DNA of 64,000 nt, taken from contig JANOJL010000051.1 in the NCBI GenBank assembly GCA_031418715.1, forward strand, positions 12,674-76,673. The letters are read 5' to 3'. This DNA is from JANMDU01 sp031418715. Its GTDB lineage: Bacteria > Pseudomonadota > Gammaproteobacteria > Burkholderiales > Burkholderiaceae_C. Made by a program: the position numbers and the translations under genes. Below are positions 42,095 to 49,627 of this stretch, piece by piece. The notes under the pieces are model-generated. The model was not told the origin of the DNA. It ran no database searches and saw only the letters and a program-made list of their open reading frames with translations. Numbering within the stretch: the first letter of the stretch is position 1; each line of letters opens with the position of its first letter.

Positions 42095-42127
42095 TAGAGC
42101 CAAAAGGACAATTATTTAGTGCCAAAA
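42095..42127 (-). promoter_or_regulatory. Tandem operator in front of the HpsN-like operon
   Basis: On the minus strand TTTTGGCACTA, 11 bases, TTTTGGCTCTA, ending 68 bases before the ATG at 42027. It is the twin of 32272-32304 in spacing and direction. TTTTGGC is repeated exactly at a 22-base period in both. Confidence 0.7.
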
Positions 42128-42194
42128 TAGCTTCTAAGCCTCTTTCGAAAGCTGATGTGGCTCATCATCAGACTCGTCGCTTAGAAGCTATTTT
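42124..42194. promoter_or_regulatory. 15-base perfect inverted repeat upstream of the MocR gene
   Basis: AAAATAGCTTCTAAG at 42124-42138 and CTTAGAAGCTATTTT at 42180-42194, spacer 41 bases. The left arm starts inside the tandem operator. It could loop DNA for autoregulation or form a hairpin in the regulator mRNA. The right arm lies within the coding frame if the GTG at 42157 were the start. Confidence 0.6.
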
Positions 42195-42207
42195 CTCCTC
42201 ACTCACT

Positions 42208-43701
42208 ATGCGCAGCAAACAAGAAATCACCGGTATCTGGGTCAAGCTTTTCCCCCGCTTTGCTGGCAGCAGTGCCTCTTTGCAGGGGCGGGTGAAAGAG
42301 ATGATGGTTCACAGCATCTTGATGGGTTTGATCCCAGCCGATGCCAAAATTCCGCCGAGCCGAACTCTGGCTAAGGCTTTGGGCGTGTCGCGCAACACGG
42401 TGTCGCTGGCGCTTCAAGTATTGGTGGACAAGGGTTTTTTGCGTGCAGCAGAGCGAAGTGGGCTGTTCGTGAACCGAGATATCTTGCTTGGGCAAGCAGC
42501 CAAATCGTCAGAGCCCGCTTTGCAAGATGAAACCCTCAATTGGTCTGATCGCCTGAAGACTCAGCTCCACAAGCAGCGCAACATCATCAAGCCCGCCAAT
42601 TGGCAAGATCTTCGCTATCCTTTCGTTTACGGGCAGTTTGATGCCAGCTTGATGCCGCTCAAAGATTGGCGTGAGTGTGCGCATCAATCTTTGTTTGTAC
42701 CTGCTGTGAAACGATGGTCGCAAGACCACATGGATCGTGATTACAGCCTCTTGATTGACCAAATCCAGCATCGCTTGCTGCCTGCACGCGGCATCATCGC
42801 GCGGCACGATGAAATTTTGGTCACAGCTGGCGCGCAGATGGCCTGCTACCTACTCGCGCATACCTTAGTGGATCGCAACACGGCAATCGGCATAGAAGAG
42901 CCGGGATACCCAGATGCGCGCAACAACTTCAAACTGCGCAGCGAAAAGATCGTGGCGCTTCCGATTGATCAAGAAGGTTTGACTGCTTCGCGCCAATTCG
43001 CGCAGTGTGATTATGTTTATGCCACACCGAGTCACCAATGCCCCACCACGGTGACGATGTCGATGCAGCGTAGGCAAGAAATTCTTGATCTGGCATATCA
43101 AAAGAATGTGGTGTTGATTGAAGACGATCATGAGAGCGAGCTGAATTTCTCGAGCCAGCCGCTGCCTGCGCTCAAAAGTTTGGATACGCATGGACGCGTG
43201 ATTTACATGGGAAGTTTGTCTAAGACTCTGGCACATGGGCTGCGTATTGGGTATATCGTGGCGCCCGCTGAATTGATTCGAGAGCTGCGTGCGCTACGCA
43301 GGCTGATCATGCGCCATCCGGCTTCTAACAATGCGCATATCGCCAGCCTTTTCATCGCGCAAGGCCACCATGACGCATTCATTCGCAAGCTGAATGTGGC
43401 CTACAGCGAGAGACGGCAAGAGTTGGTGCAAGCCTTTGCGCGTCATTTGCCGGCTTGCAAGATCACGGCCGCGCAGGGCGGCTCGGGGGCTTGGATTCAA
43501 GGCCCGTCTGGCTTGGACAGCAAAACGCTCGCAGCGCATTGTTTGGAGCGCAGTATCTTGATCGAACCGGGCGAAGTGTTTTTTGAGCGACCGAATCCGT
43601 TGGCTAAAAACTATTTTCGGTTGGGATATTCAGCTATTGCCACGCCTTTGATTGCTGGTGGCGTTCGTGAGCTGTCTTATGTGATGGAGACGTTGGTCTG
43701 A
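42208..43701 (+). CDS. MocR/PdxR-type regulator (GntR HTH plus aminotransferase-like domain)
   Basis: A 497-residue regulator. The winged-helix domain is near residues 30-105 (PPSRTLAKALGVSRNTVSLAL), followed by a type I aminotransferase-like domain. The PLP lysine Lys339 is in GSLSKTLAHGLRIGY. Such proteins, for example TauR, GabR and PdxR, sense amino compounds through PLP and bind direct repeats. Divergent position and the tandem operators suggest that it controls the HpsN-like operon and the ABC operon 10 kb away. The ATG at 42208 is preferred; GTG 42157 would place the inverted repeat inside the gene. Confidence 0.9.
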   Translation: MRSKQEITGIWVKLFPRFAGSSASLQGRVKEMMVHSILMGLIPADAKIPPSRTLAKALGVSRNTVSLALQVLVDKGFLRAAERSGLFVNRDILLGQAAKSSEPALQDETLNWSDRLKTQLHKQRNIIKPANWQDLRYPFVYGQFDASLMPLKDWRECAHQSLFVPAVKRWSQDHMDRDYSLLIDQIQHRLLPARGIIARHDEILVTAGAQMACYLLAHTLVDRNTAIGIEEPGYPDARNNFKLRSEKIVALPIDQEGLTASRQFAQCDYVYATPSHQCPTTVTMSMQRRQEILDLAYQKNVVLIEDDHESELNFSSQPLPALKSLDTHGRVIYMGSLSKTLAHGLRIGYIVAPAELIRELRALRRLIMRHPASNNAHIASLFIAQGHHDAFIRKLNVAYSERRQELVQAFARHLPACKITAAQGGSGAWIQGPSGLDSKTLAAHCLERSILIEPGEVFFERPNPLAKNYFRLGYSAIATPLIAGGVRELSYVMETLV

Positions 43702-43742
43702 AAAGCGTATCCCAGGATGGATGGCGGTAATTCGCCTCTGGC

Positions 43743-43771
43743 TTGACAAGTAAATGAGCTTGCGGTAAATT
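43743..43771 (+). promoter_or_regulatory. Sigma-70 promoter of the RND efflux operon
   Basis: TTGACA, 17 bases, TAAATT: a near-consensus promoter. An imperfect palindrome directly follows the -10 box. Confidence 0.8.
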
Positions 43772-43792
43772 ACTAACCAGTCAGTCATTAGT
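43772..43792. promoter_or_regulatory. Probable TetR-type operator of the RND operon
   Basis: ACTAA-CCAGTCAGTCA-TTAGT, a 21-base imperfect palindrome just downstream of the -10 box, where a repressor would block transcription. Similar ACTAACCAGTCAGT sites precede TetR-controlled efflux operons in beta-proteobacteria as I recall. No tetR gene is adjacent. Confidence 0.55.
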
Positions 43793-43857
43793 CATTTTTG
43801 GGCTTCATCAAGTCGCCTTACGAAGGCTGCGACACATACTTTTCATTGAGATATTTT

Positions 43858-45066
43858 ATGCAAAACATGCCGTCCCCTGTTATAAAACGTGCGCAGAGTG
43901 CTCATCAATTGATAGCAAAATGGGTTCTCATCAGCAGCGTGACCTTGCTCGCCGCTTGCTCCAAACCCGTCCCTGCGCCCGAGCCCGTACGAGCCGTGAA
44001 GGTGATCACGGTGGGGGAGAGTGGTTTGCAGGCGGGGTATGAATATGCGGGTGAGGTGCGCTCAAAAGTGGAATCGCGTTTGGGCTTTCGGGTGGGCGGC
44101 AAGATCGTCAAGCGCCAAGCAGAGGTGGGCCAGCGGGTGAAGGCTGGGCAGGTGTTGGCTCAGTTGGATCCGCAAGATTTTCAATTGGCGACCGATGCCT
44201 CGAGCGCTGGATTGGCTGCGGCCACGACGAATCGGGATCTGGCAGCGGCGGATTTCAAGCGCTTTCAAAGCTTGAAAGAACAAAATTTCATCAGCGGCGC
44301 GGAGCTGGAACGGCGCGAATCTGTCTTCAAGTCTGCGCAGGCGCAGCTGGATCAGGCGAAAGCGCAATGGGCCAATACGGGTAACCAAGTTGGCTACGCG
44401 AATTTGGTGGCCAATGTGTCGGGCATTGTGACGGCAGTGGATGCGGAAGTGGGGCAGGTGGTCTCTGCGGGCGCACCAGTCGTACGGATTGCGCAAGATG
44501 GGCCACGCGATGTGGTGTTTAGCGTGCCGGAAGATCGGCTGACTTTGGTGGCTGTAGGCTCGGCGGCAAAGGCCAAGCGCTGGTCTGCGGATGGCACCGC
44601 TGGGAATGAGCTGAACGGAAAAATTCGCGAGCTCGCAGCCAGCGCTGATCCGCTCACGCGCACCTATCAGGCGAAACTCTCGCTAGATGCTGGCGTGAAT
44701 TTGCCATTGGGCTCGACGGTGTATGTCTTCCCAAACAATCAGTTGGCTGGTGTGCAAGCGATCAAGCTGCCCACGAGTGCGTTGATGCAAAGTGCGCAAG
44801 GTACGTCGCAAGTGTGGCTGCTCGATATTGCCACCATGACGGTGAAAGCAACCAATGTACAAGTGGCCACGGCGGATGGCAATGAAGCGGTGATTGCTTC
44901 GGGCTTGAAGGCGGGCGATGTGGTGGTGAGCGCGGGGGTGCATGTGTTGTCACCCAATCTGAAGGTGAGTATTTATCAAGAAAAAGGCTCAGTAGCCGTT
45001 ATATCTCCTGCGCAGAGTGCTACTAAATCAGTAGCGACATCTGCCACTGAAACAGCCAAGAAGTGA
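43858..45066 (+). CDS. RND efflux periplasmic adaptor (lipoprotein) with two repeat-derived segments
   Basis: A 402-residue membrane fusion protein that links the RND pump to an outer-membrane channel. It has a lipoprotein signal ending LLAAC (Cys about residue 39), a lipoyl/barrel-sandwich domain (GGKIVKRQAEVGQRVKAGQV) with a helical hairpin between halves, then beta-barrel and membrane-proximal domains. Residues about 4-21 of the signal peptide and about 372-393 near the C-terminus are read from antisense palindromic repeats. The ATG at 43858 is preferred; one at 43798 would add 20 residues and spoil the signal peptide. The pump gene follows after seven bases. Confidence 0.9.
   Translation: MQNMPSPVIKRAQSAHQLIAKWVLISSVTLLAACSKPVPAPEPVRAVKVITVGESGLQAGYEYAGEVRSKVESRLGFRVGGKIVKRQAEVGQRVKAGQVLAQLDPQDFQLATDASSAGLAAATTNRDLAAADFKRFQSLKEQNFISGAELERRESVFKSAQAQLDQAKAQWANTGNQVGYANLVANVSGIVTAVDAEVGQVVSAGAPVVRIAQDGPRDVVFSVPEDRLTLVAVGSAAKAKRWSADGTAGNELNGKIRELAASADPLTRTYQAKLSLDAGVNLPLGSTVYVFPNNQLAGVQAIKLPTSALMQSAQGTSQVWLLDIATMTVKATNVQVATADGNEAVIASGLKAGDVVVSAGVHVLSPNLKVSIYQEKGSVAVISPAQSATKSVATSATETAKK
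43867..43920 (-). repeat. Palindromic repeat, copy 10 (RND adaptor signal peptide, antisense)
   Basis: The plus strand reads CCTGTTATAAAACGTGCGCA, GAGTGCTCATCAATTGATAG and CAAA. Translated as VIKRAQSAHQLIAK, the positive n-region before the hydrophobic core. Confidence 0.82.
44970..45037 (-). repeat. Palindromic repeat, copy 11 (RND adaptor C-terminus, antisense)
   Basis: The plus strand reads GCCGTTATATCTCCTGCGCA and GAGTGCTACTAAATCAGTAG. Translated as VISPAQSATKSVAT in the same frame as copies 10 and 15. Confidence 0.85.
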
Positions 45067-45073
45067 GCTGCAC

Positions 45074-48000
45074 ATGACGCAAGCGACTTCCCCCAATCTA
45101 CCCAATTCACGTTTCAATCTCTCCAAATGGGCGATTGAGCATCCGGCCTTGACCCGCTATTTGATGGTGGTGCTGATGTTGCTGGGCTTTGCCGCCTACT
45201 TCCAGCTCGGCCAAGATGAAGATCCACCGTTCACTTTTCGGATCATGGCGGTACGGATGTTTTACCCAGGCGCCACCGCGCAGCAGGTGAGCGAGCAACT
45301 GCTGGACAAGGTCGAGAAGACGCTGCAAGAAGTGCCGATGGCAGACAAAATTCGCTCTTATGCGAAGCCAGGTGAAGCGCTGATTATTTTCCAAATCAAA
45401 GACACCGGACCTGGAAAAGACGTGCAGCAAATTTGGTACACGGTGCGCAAAAAAGTGGGCGATATTCGCGGCACCTTGCCAGCGGGCGTGATCGGGCCGT
45501 TTTTCAACGATGAGTTTGGCGATGTGTTTGGTGTGATGTACGCGCTCAAGACCGATGGCTTCAGCTATGCGGAGAGCAAAGCGTTTGCAGATAACGTGCG
45601 CCAGCAACTTTTGCGAGTGAAAGACGTTTCTAAAGTAGAGCTGTTTGGTCAGCAAGATGAAAAGCTGTATGTGGAGATTTCGCAAAAGCGGCTCTCTCAG
45701 CTAGGGCTAGATTTGAGTCATGTGATCTCGCAGCTCAATGCGCAAAATGCCGTCGAGCCAGCGGGCGTGATTACTACGCCGCAAGATGTGTTGCAGGTAC
45801 GCGTGGGCGGGCAGTTTAACGATATTGAGCAGCTCAAAGCCATGCCTATTCGCGGTGGCGCTGCGGGTAATTTAGCCAGCGGCGCAGGTGCAGCGCAAAT
45901 TCGGCTTGGCGATATTGCGGATATTCGGCGCGGCTACATCGATCCTGCGCAAGTGAAGGTGCGCAGCACTTCGTTTGATACGAAGGGGCAAGTCAAAAGC
46001 CAAGAGGTGATCGTGCTCGGCGTGTCGATGGCCAAGGGCGGCGACATCATTGCTCTGGGCAAAGCGCTTACTGTAGCTACTGACAAAATTGAAAAGACCT
46101 TGCCGCTGGGCGCAGCGTTAGATCAAATCCAAGATCAGCCACGCGCGGTGAGCAAATCGGTGAACGAGTTTGTCGCTGTGTTGATTGAAGCCGTGGTGAT
46201 CGTGCTCGCAGTGAGCTTTTTGGCGCTGGGTTTGCACAGCCGTGGCAAGCAAACGCCACTTTGGAAACGCTATTACGTGGACATGCGTCCGGGCCTCGTG
46301 GTGGGTATCACGATTCCGCTGGTGCTGGCGGTGACGTTTTTAGCTATGTGGTATTTCGGCTTGGGGCTACACAAAATCTCCCTAGGCTCACTGATCATCG
46401 CGCTTGGCCTCTTGGTGGATGATGCGATCATCGCGGTGGAGATGATGGTACGCAAGATGGAAGAGGGCTATGACAAAGTGCGTGCGGCGACCTTTGCTTA
46501 TGAGCTGACCGCGATGCCGATGCTCACGGGCACGCTGATCACGGCCGTGGGCTTTTTGCCGATTGGTATTGCGAAATCGGTCACGGGCGAATACACGTTT
46601 GCGATTTTCGCGGTGACGGTGATTGCGTTGTTGATCAGCTGGGTTGTGTCGGTTTATTTTGTGCCTTATCTCGGTGTGTTGATTTTGAAACACAAACAAG
46701 GCCAAGCTTTGCGCAATGCCGATGGGCAACACGCGGCGGGCGGCGCAGATCATGCGGAGCATTTTGATACGCCGTTTTATGTGATCTTCCGCAAAATGGT
46801 GAATGGGGCGGTCAAGCACCGTTGGCTCACGATTGGTGCAACAGTGTTGATCTTCGCTCTAGGTATTGTGGGCATGGGTAGAGTGCAGCAGCAATTCTTC
46901 CCAGATTCTTCGCGGCCTGAAATTTTGCTGGATGTGTGGTTTACCGAAGGCACATCGCTGGCGGCGAATGAGGCGGTGGTCAAGCGCATGGAAGCGCGGC
47001 TGATGCAAGAGCCGGGCATGGTGAGCGTGAATACTTGGGTGGGCTCAGGTGTACCGCGTTTTTATCTGCCGATGGATCAATTTTTCCCACAGACCAATGT
47101 GAGCCAGATGATTGTTTTGCCGCAAAATCTGAAGGCACGCGAAGCACTGCGCTTGAAGCTTCCCGTCATGTTGGCCACAGAGTTTCCTGAAATCCGAGGC
47201 CGCGCCAAGCTGCTGCCCAACGGCCCGCCGGTGCAATATCCGGTGCAATTTCGCGTGGTGGGTGCTGATCCTGCAGTGCTGCGTGGCTTGGCCGATACGG
47301 TGAAAGCAGAAATGCGCAAATCGCCCAACACGCGCGGCGTGAATGACAACTGGAATGAATCCGTGAAAGCGATTCGCTTAGAAGTGGATCAAGCCAAGGC
47401 GCGCGCGCTCGGCGTGACGAGCCAGAGCATCGCGCAAGCCTCACGCGCGATTGTGAGTGGGAGCACGATTGGTACGTTTAGGGATGGCGATAAGTTGATT
47501 GATATCGTCTTGCGCCAACCGCTTTCTGAGCGCGATGTGATCACCGATATTGGCAACGCTTACCTGCCTACAGCATCAGGCCGCTCGATCCCGCTCGCGC
47601 AAATCGCCAAGCCCATCTTCGTCTGGGAGCCCGGCATCATGTGGCGCGAAAACCGCGATTACGCGATCACGGTGAACGCAGACATCATCGAAGGCCTGCA
47701 AGGCGCCACGGTGACAAATGAATTGCTCCCCGCCCTCAAAGCGCTCGAAGCTACTTGGCCGCCAGGATACACCGTGCTGGTGGCGGGCGCCGTAGAAGAA
47801 AGCTCCAAAGGCTCGGCTTCGATTGCTGCGGGCATGCCGATCATGCTCTTCATCACTTTCACCTTGCTGATGCTGCAATTGCAAAGCTTCTCGCGCGCGA
47901 TGCTGGTCTTCCTCACCGGGCCGCTGGGCATTGCTGGCGTGGCGGGTGCTTTACTCTTGCTTGGCAGGCCGTTTGGCTTCGTAGCGTTGCTTGGTGTGAT

Positions 48001-48292
48001 CGCGCTCATGGGCATGATCATGCGAAATTCGGTGATCTTGATTGATCAAATCGAGCAAGACATTCGAGCAGGCATCCCAAAATGGGATGCCATCGTCGAA
48101 TCCGCCGTCCGCCGCCTGCGCCCGATTGTGCTCACTGCAGCAGCCGCCGTGCTAGCCATGATTCCGCTCACGCGCAGCGTGTTCTGGGGGCCGATGGCTG
48201 TAGCGATCATGGGTGGGCTGATTGTGGCCACCGTGCTCACGCTGCTCGCGTTGCCGGCGATGTATGCGGCTTGGTTTCGGGTGAAACGATAG
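45074..48292 (+). CDS. RND efflux pump, inner-membrane transporter
   Basis: A 1072-residue proton-driven exporter of the AcrB superfamily. There are twelve membrane segments in two blocks with large periplasmic loops. DEDPPFTFRIMAVRMFYPGA near residue 50 is characteristic of a subgroup close to the VmeD/YegN-like and heavy-metal-unrelated RND pumps; the proton-relay aspartates are in LGLLVDDAIIAVEMM of TM4. GxGVPRFYLP-type porter motifs are present. The adaptor gene is upstream, but no outer-membrane factor gene is in the window. The drug range is unknown. Confidence 0.93.
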   Translation: MTQATSPNLPNSRFNLSKWAIEHPALTRYLMVVLMLLGFAAYFQLGQDEDPPFTFRIMAVRMFYPGATAQQVSEQLLDKVEKTLQEVPMADKIRSYAKPGEALIIFQIKDTGPGKDVQQIWYTVRKKVGDIRGTLPAGVIGPFFNDEFGDVFGVMYALKTDGFSYAESKAFADNVRQQLLRVKDVSKVELFGQQDEKLYVEISQKRLSQLGLDLSHVISQLNAQNAVEPAGVITTPQDVLQVRVGGQFNDIEQLKAMPIRGGAAGNLASGAGAAQIRLGDIADIRRGYIDPAQVKVRSTSFDTKGQVKSQEVIVLGVSMAKGGDIIALGKALTVATDKIEKTLPLGAALDQIQDQPRAVSKSVNEFVAVLIEAVVIVLAVSFLALGLHSRGKQTPLWKRYYVDMRPGLVVGITIPLVLAVTFLAMWYFGLGLHKISLGSLIIALGLLVDDAIIAVEMMVRKMEEGYDKVRAATFAYELTAMPMLTGTLITAVGFLPIGIAKSVTGEYTFAIFAVTVIALLISWVVSVYFVPYLGVLILKHKQGQALRNADGQHAAGGADHAEHFDTPFYVIFRKMVNGAVKHRWLTIGATVLIFALGIVGMGRVQQQFFPDSSRPEILLDVWFTEGTSLAANEAVVKRMEARLMQEPGMVSVNTWVGSGVPRFYLPMDQFFPQTNVSQMIVLPQNLKAREALRLKLPVMLATEFPEIRGRAKLLPNGPPVQYPVQFRVVGADPAVLRGLADTVKAEMRKSPNTRGVNDNWNESVKAIRLEVDQAKARALGVTSQSIAQASRAIVSGSTIGTFRDGDKLIDIVLRQPLSERDVITDIGNAYLPTASGRSIPLAQIAKPIFVWEPGIMWRENRDYAITVNADIIEGLQGATVTNELLPALKALEATWPPGYTVLVAGAVEESSKGSASIAAGMPIMLFITFTLLMLQLQSFSRAMLVFLTGPLGIAGVAGALLLLGRPFGFVALLGVIALMGMIMRNSVILIDQIEQDIRAGIPKWDAIVESAVRRLRPIVLTAAAAVLAMIPLTRSVFWGPMAVAIMGGLIVATVLTLLALPAMYAAWFRVKR

Positions 48293-48310
48293 GGGCTTTC
48301 CTCACGGCTA

Positions 48311-48369
48311 TTTGAAGCGATTTCGGCCTTCCGCCCTCAAGCCTCTTGCGTAGAGTGCTATGAAATCGG
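48311..48369 (-). repeat. Palindromic repeat, copy 12 (degenerate, across the vapC stop)
   Basis: On the minus strand GATTTCATAGCACTCTACGC, then GGCGGAAGGCCGAAATCGCT. The right part matches the family core but the first hairpin arm is lost. The vapC stop codon TAG is part of the ATAGC of the repeat. Confidence 0.65.
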
Positions 48370-48789
48370 GAGCGTCTGAATCGGCAAAATCTGCCGATAC
48401 CGCTCAAAATCCTGATCCGTCGTGAGGATGGGCAACTCGCGGCGGCTGGCTGCGGCGCAGATCAAAAAATCTGTGTTGCTGCCTTGAATGCCTTGGCTGC
48501 GGCATCGGTTGAAATATTCAGCGGCCAGCTCGTGGTCGGCTTGAATTAGGGCGAGATCGTCAAAGGCGCGCAGTGTGTCGCGCAGCTTGGCAAATTGCTC
48601 CATCGCCCGAATGCCGCTGAGCAGCTCTTGGCGGATCGCACCCATCATGCAGGCGCGGCCATCGGCAATCAAATCTTTGAGCTGCGTCACAGCGCTTGCC
48701 TCGGCCTGCGGCCTGGCTGCCAAGCTCGCGCCCGCAGGCGGGCGGCGCAGCGCGAGCGACCAGACCGAGGTGTCAACCAGCACTTGCAT
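48358..48789 (-). CDS. vapC: VapC-type PIN-domain toxin
   Basis: A 143-residue PIN-domain ribonuclease, the toxin of a type II toxin-antitoxin pair. The acidic site is Asp6 in VLVDTSVWS, the Glu in IRQELLSGI, Asp in SNTDFLICA and Asp in TTDQDFERY; all four are intact. The ATG at 48789 begins MQVLVDTSVW and overlaps the antitoxin gene by 17 bases. Its final codons and stop fall in a degenerate palindromic repeat, so its original 3' end may have been altered. Confidence 0.9.
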   Translation of the reverse strand: MQVLVDTSVWSLALRRPPAGASLAARPQAEASAVTQLKDLIADGRACMMGAIRQELLSGIRAMEQFAKLRDTLRAFDDLALIQADHELAAEYFNRCRSQGIQGSNTDFLICAAASRRELPILTTDQDFERYRQILPIQTLPIS

Positions 48790-48988
48790 GCTTGGCCTGC
48801 CGTTGGGCTTTGTAGTCAAAGTCTGCGTCGTAATCGATGCTGCCAAACAAGCCCAGTAGTTGGCCTTGCTGGCGCTTCTGGATGTACTCCACCAGCGCCT
48901 GCGTCACCACCGCCTTCTTCGTGCGCAGCCCGCTCACTTCGCGAGCTTGGCTGAGCAATGTGTCGTCGATAGCAAGATTGGTAGCCAT
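48773..48988 (-). CDS. vapB: VapB-type antitoxin
   Basis: A 71-residue antitoxin. The N-terminal ribbon-helix-helix DNA-binding half is ATNLAIDDTLLSQAREVSGL, with RTKKAVVTQALVEYIQKR completing it (COG5450 type). The C-terminal QRQAKH region should wrap the toxin. It precedes vapC with an overlap, so the two are co-translated. It should bind the palindrome at 49002-49017 to repress its own promoter. Confidence 0.88.
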   Translation of the reverse strand: MATNLAIDDTLLSQAREVSGLRTKKAVVTQALVEYIQKRQQGQLLGLFGSIDYDADFDYKAQRQAKHASAG

Positions 48989-49001
48989 GGGAATACTCCT
49001 A

Positions 49002-49035
49002 CACACATTAATGTGTGAAATAATGTGTGATTATA
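49002..49035 (-). promoter_or_regulatory. vapBC promoter and operator
   Basis: Perfect 16-base palindrome CACACATTAATGTGTG at 49002-49017, with a third half-site AATGTGTG at 49022-49029. On the minus strand a perfect TATAAT (49030-49035) lies just upstream of these sites, so bound VapB would cover the start of transcription. Confidence 0.78.
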
Positions 49036-49100
49036 GTGGACGTGGGGATAGAGTGCCAGTTTGAAGTGATCGGCGAGGTGTCATGTGTAGCGGGATCGCA

Positions 49101-49190
49101 CTACCTGCACGTTTTGCTCCGTGTCCCCCGGCTGGCGCTTCGCGCGTGCCTCCTCCTTTACCTGCGCAAAACGCACAGGTAGAGCGCTCT
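49101..49190. repeat. Long imperfect inverted repeat before the orphan XRE gene
   Basis: CTACCTGCACGTTTTGC at 49101-49117 pairs with GCAAAACGCACAGGTAG at 49166-49182 (15 of 17 positions), spacer 48 bases. A second, shorter hairpin ACCTGCGC-AAAAC-GCACAGGT sits at 49160-49180, and the palindrome AGAGCGCTCT follows at 49181-49190. No gene lies between vapB and the XRE gene. Confidence 0.6.
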
Positions 49191-49251
49191 GGTGAGCATC
49201 ACTTGAGGCAGAAAACGAAAATGTTTGCTGGTAGAGCAGTATGCTAATGAA

Positions 49252-49620
49252 ATGAAAACTCAAGTCGTGAACAGCATAGAAGTGCATCGCGGCAGCGTCA
49301 ATGTGTTCGCCGATCTGGGTTTGGCAGATGCTGAAAAGCTCAAGATCAAAACTGGCTTGGTGATCGAAATCCGCAAAGCCATGAAAAGCTGTGGCCTTAC
49401 CCAGCAAGAAGCCGCCAAACGCATGGGCATCACCAAACCCAAAGTCTTCGACATGATGCACGGTGATTTCAGCAATCTGTCAGAGTGCAAACTGATGGAT
49501 TACCTAAGCCGCTTGGGCTACGACATAGAAATCAAAGTACGGCCCCGCGCAAACAGAGGTGGGGCGCTTGACGTTGGATGCAGCATGAGTATTGCTTCGT
49601 TCTGCTATTTGCTCTCTTGA
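49252..49620 (+). CDS. XRE-family antitoxin-like regulator without a toxin gene
   Basis: A 122-residue Cro/C1-type HTH protein. The HTH is GLTQQEAAKRMGITKPKVFD near residues 53-72, with GDFSNLSECKLMDYLSRLGYDIEIKV following, typical of HigA-like antitoxins partnered with RelE/Gp49-type toxins. Here the 263 bases upstream hold no toxin gene, so it is an orphan. After KVRP the last 25 residues do not look like the family and may be read-through from an altered end. The ATG at 49252 is preferred over a TTG at 49225. Confidence 0.8.
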   Translation: MKTQVVNSIEVHRGSVNVFADLGLADAEKLKIKTGLVIEIRKAMKSCGLTQQEAAKRMGITKPKVFDMMHGDFSNLSECKLMDYLSRLGYDIEIKVRPRANRGGALDVGCSMSIASFCYLLS

Positions 49621-49627
49621 TAGCAGA

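Noticed and set aside
49101..49190. An integron attC site
   Set aside because: The inverted arms do not end in the RYYYAAC and GTTRRRY core sites, and no integrase or cassette array is present.
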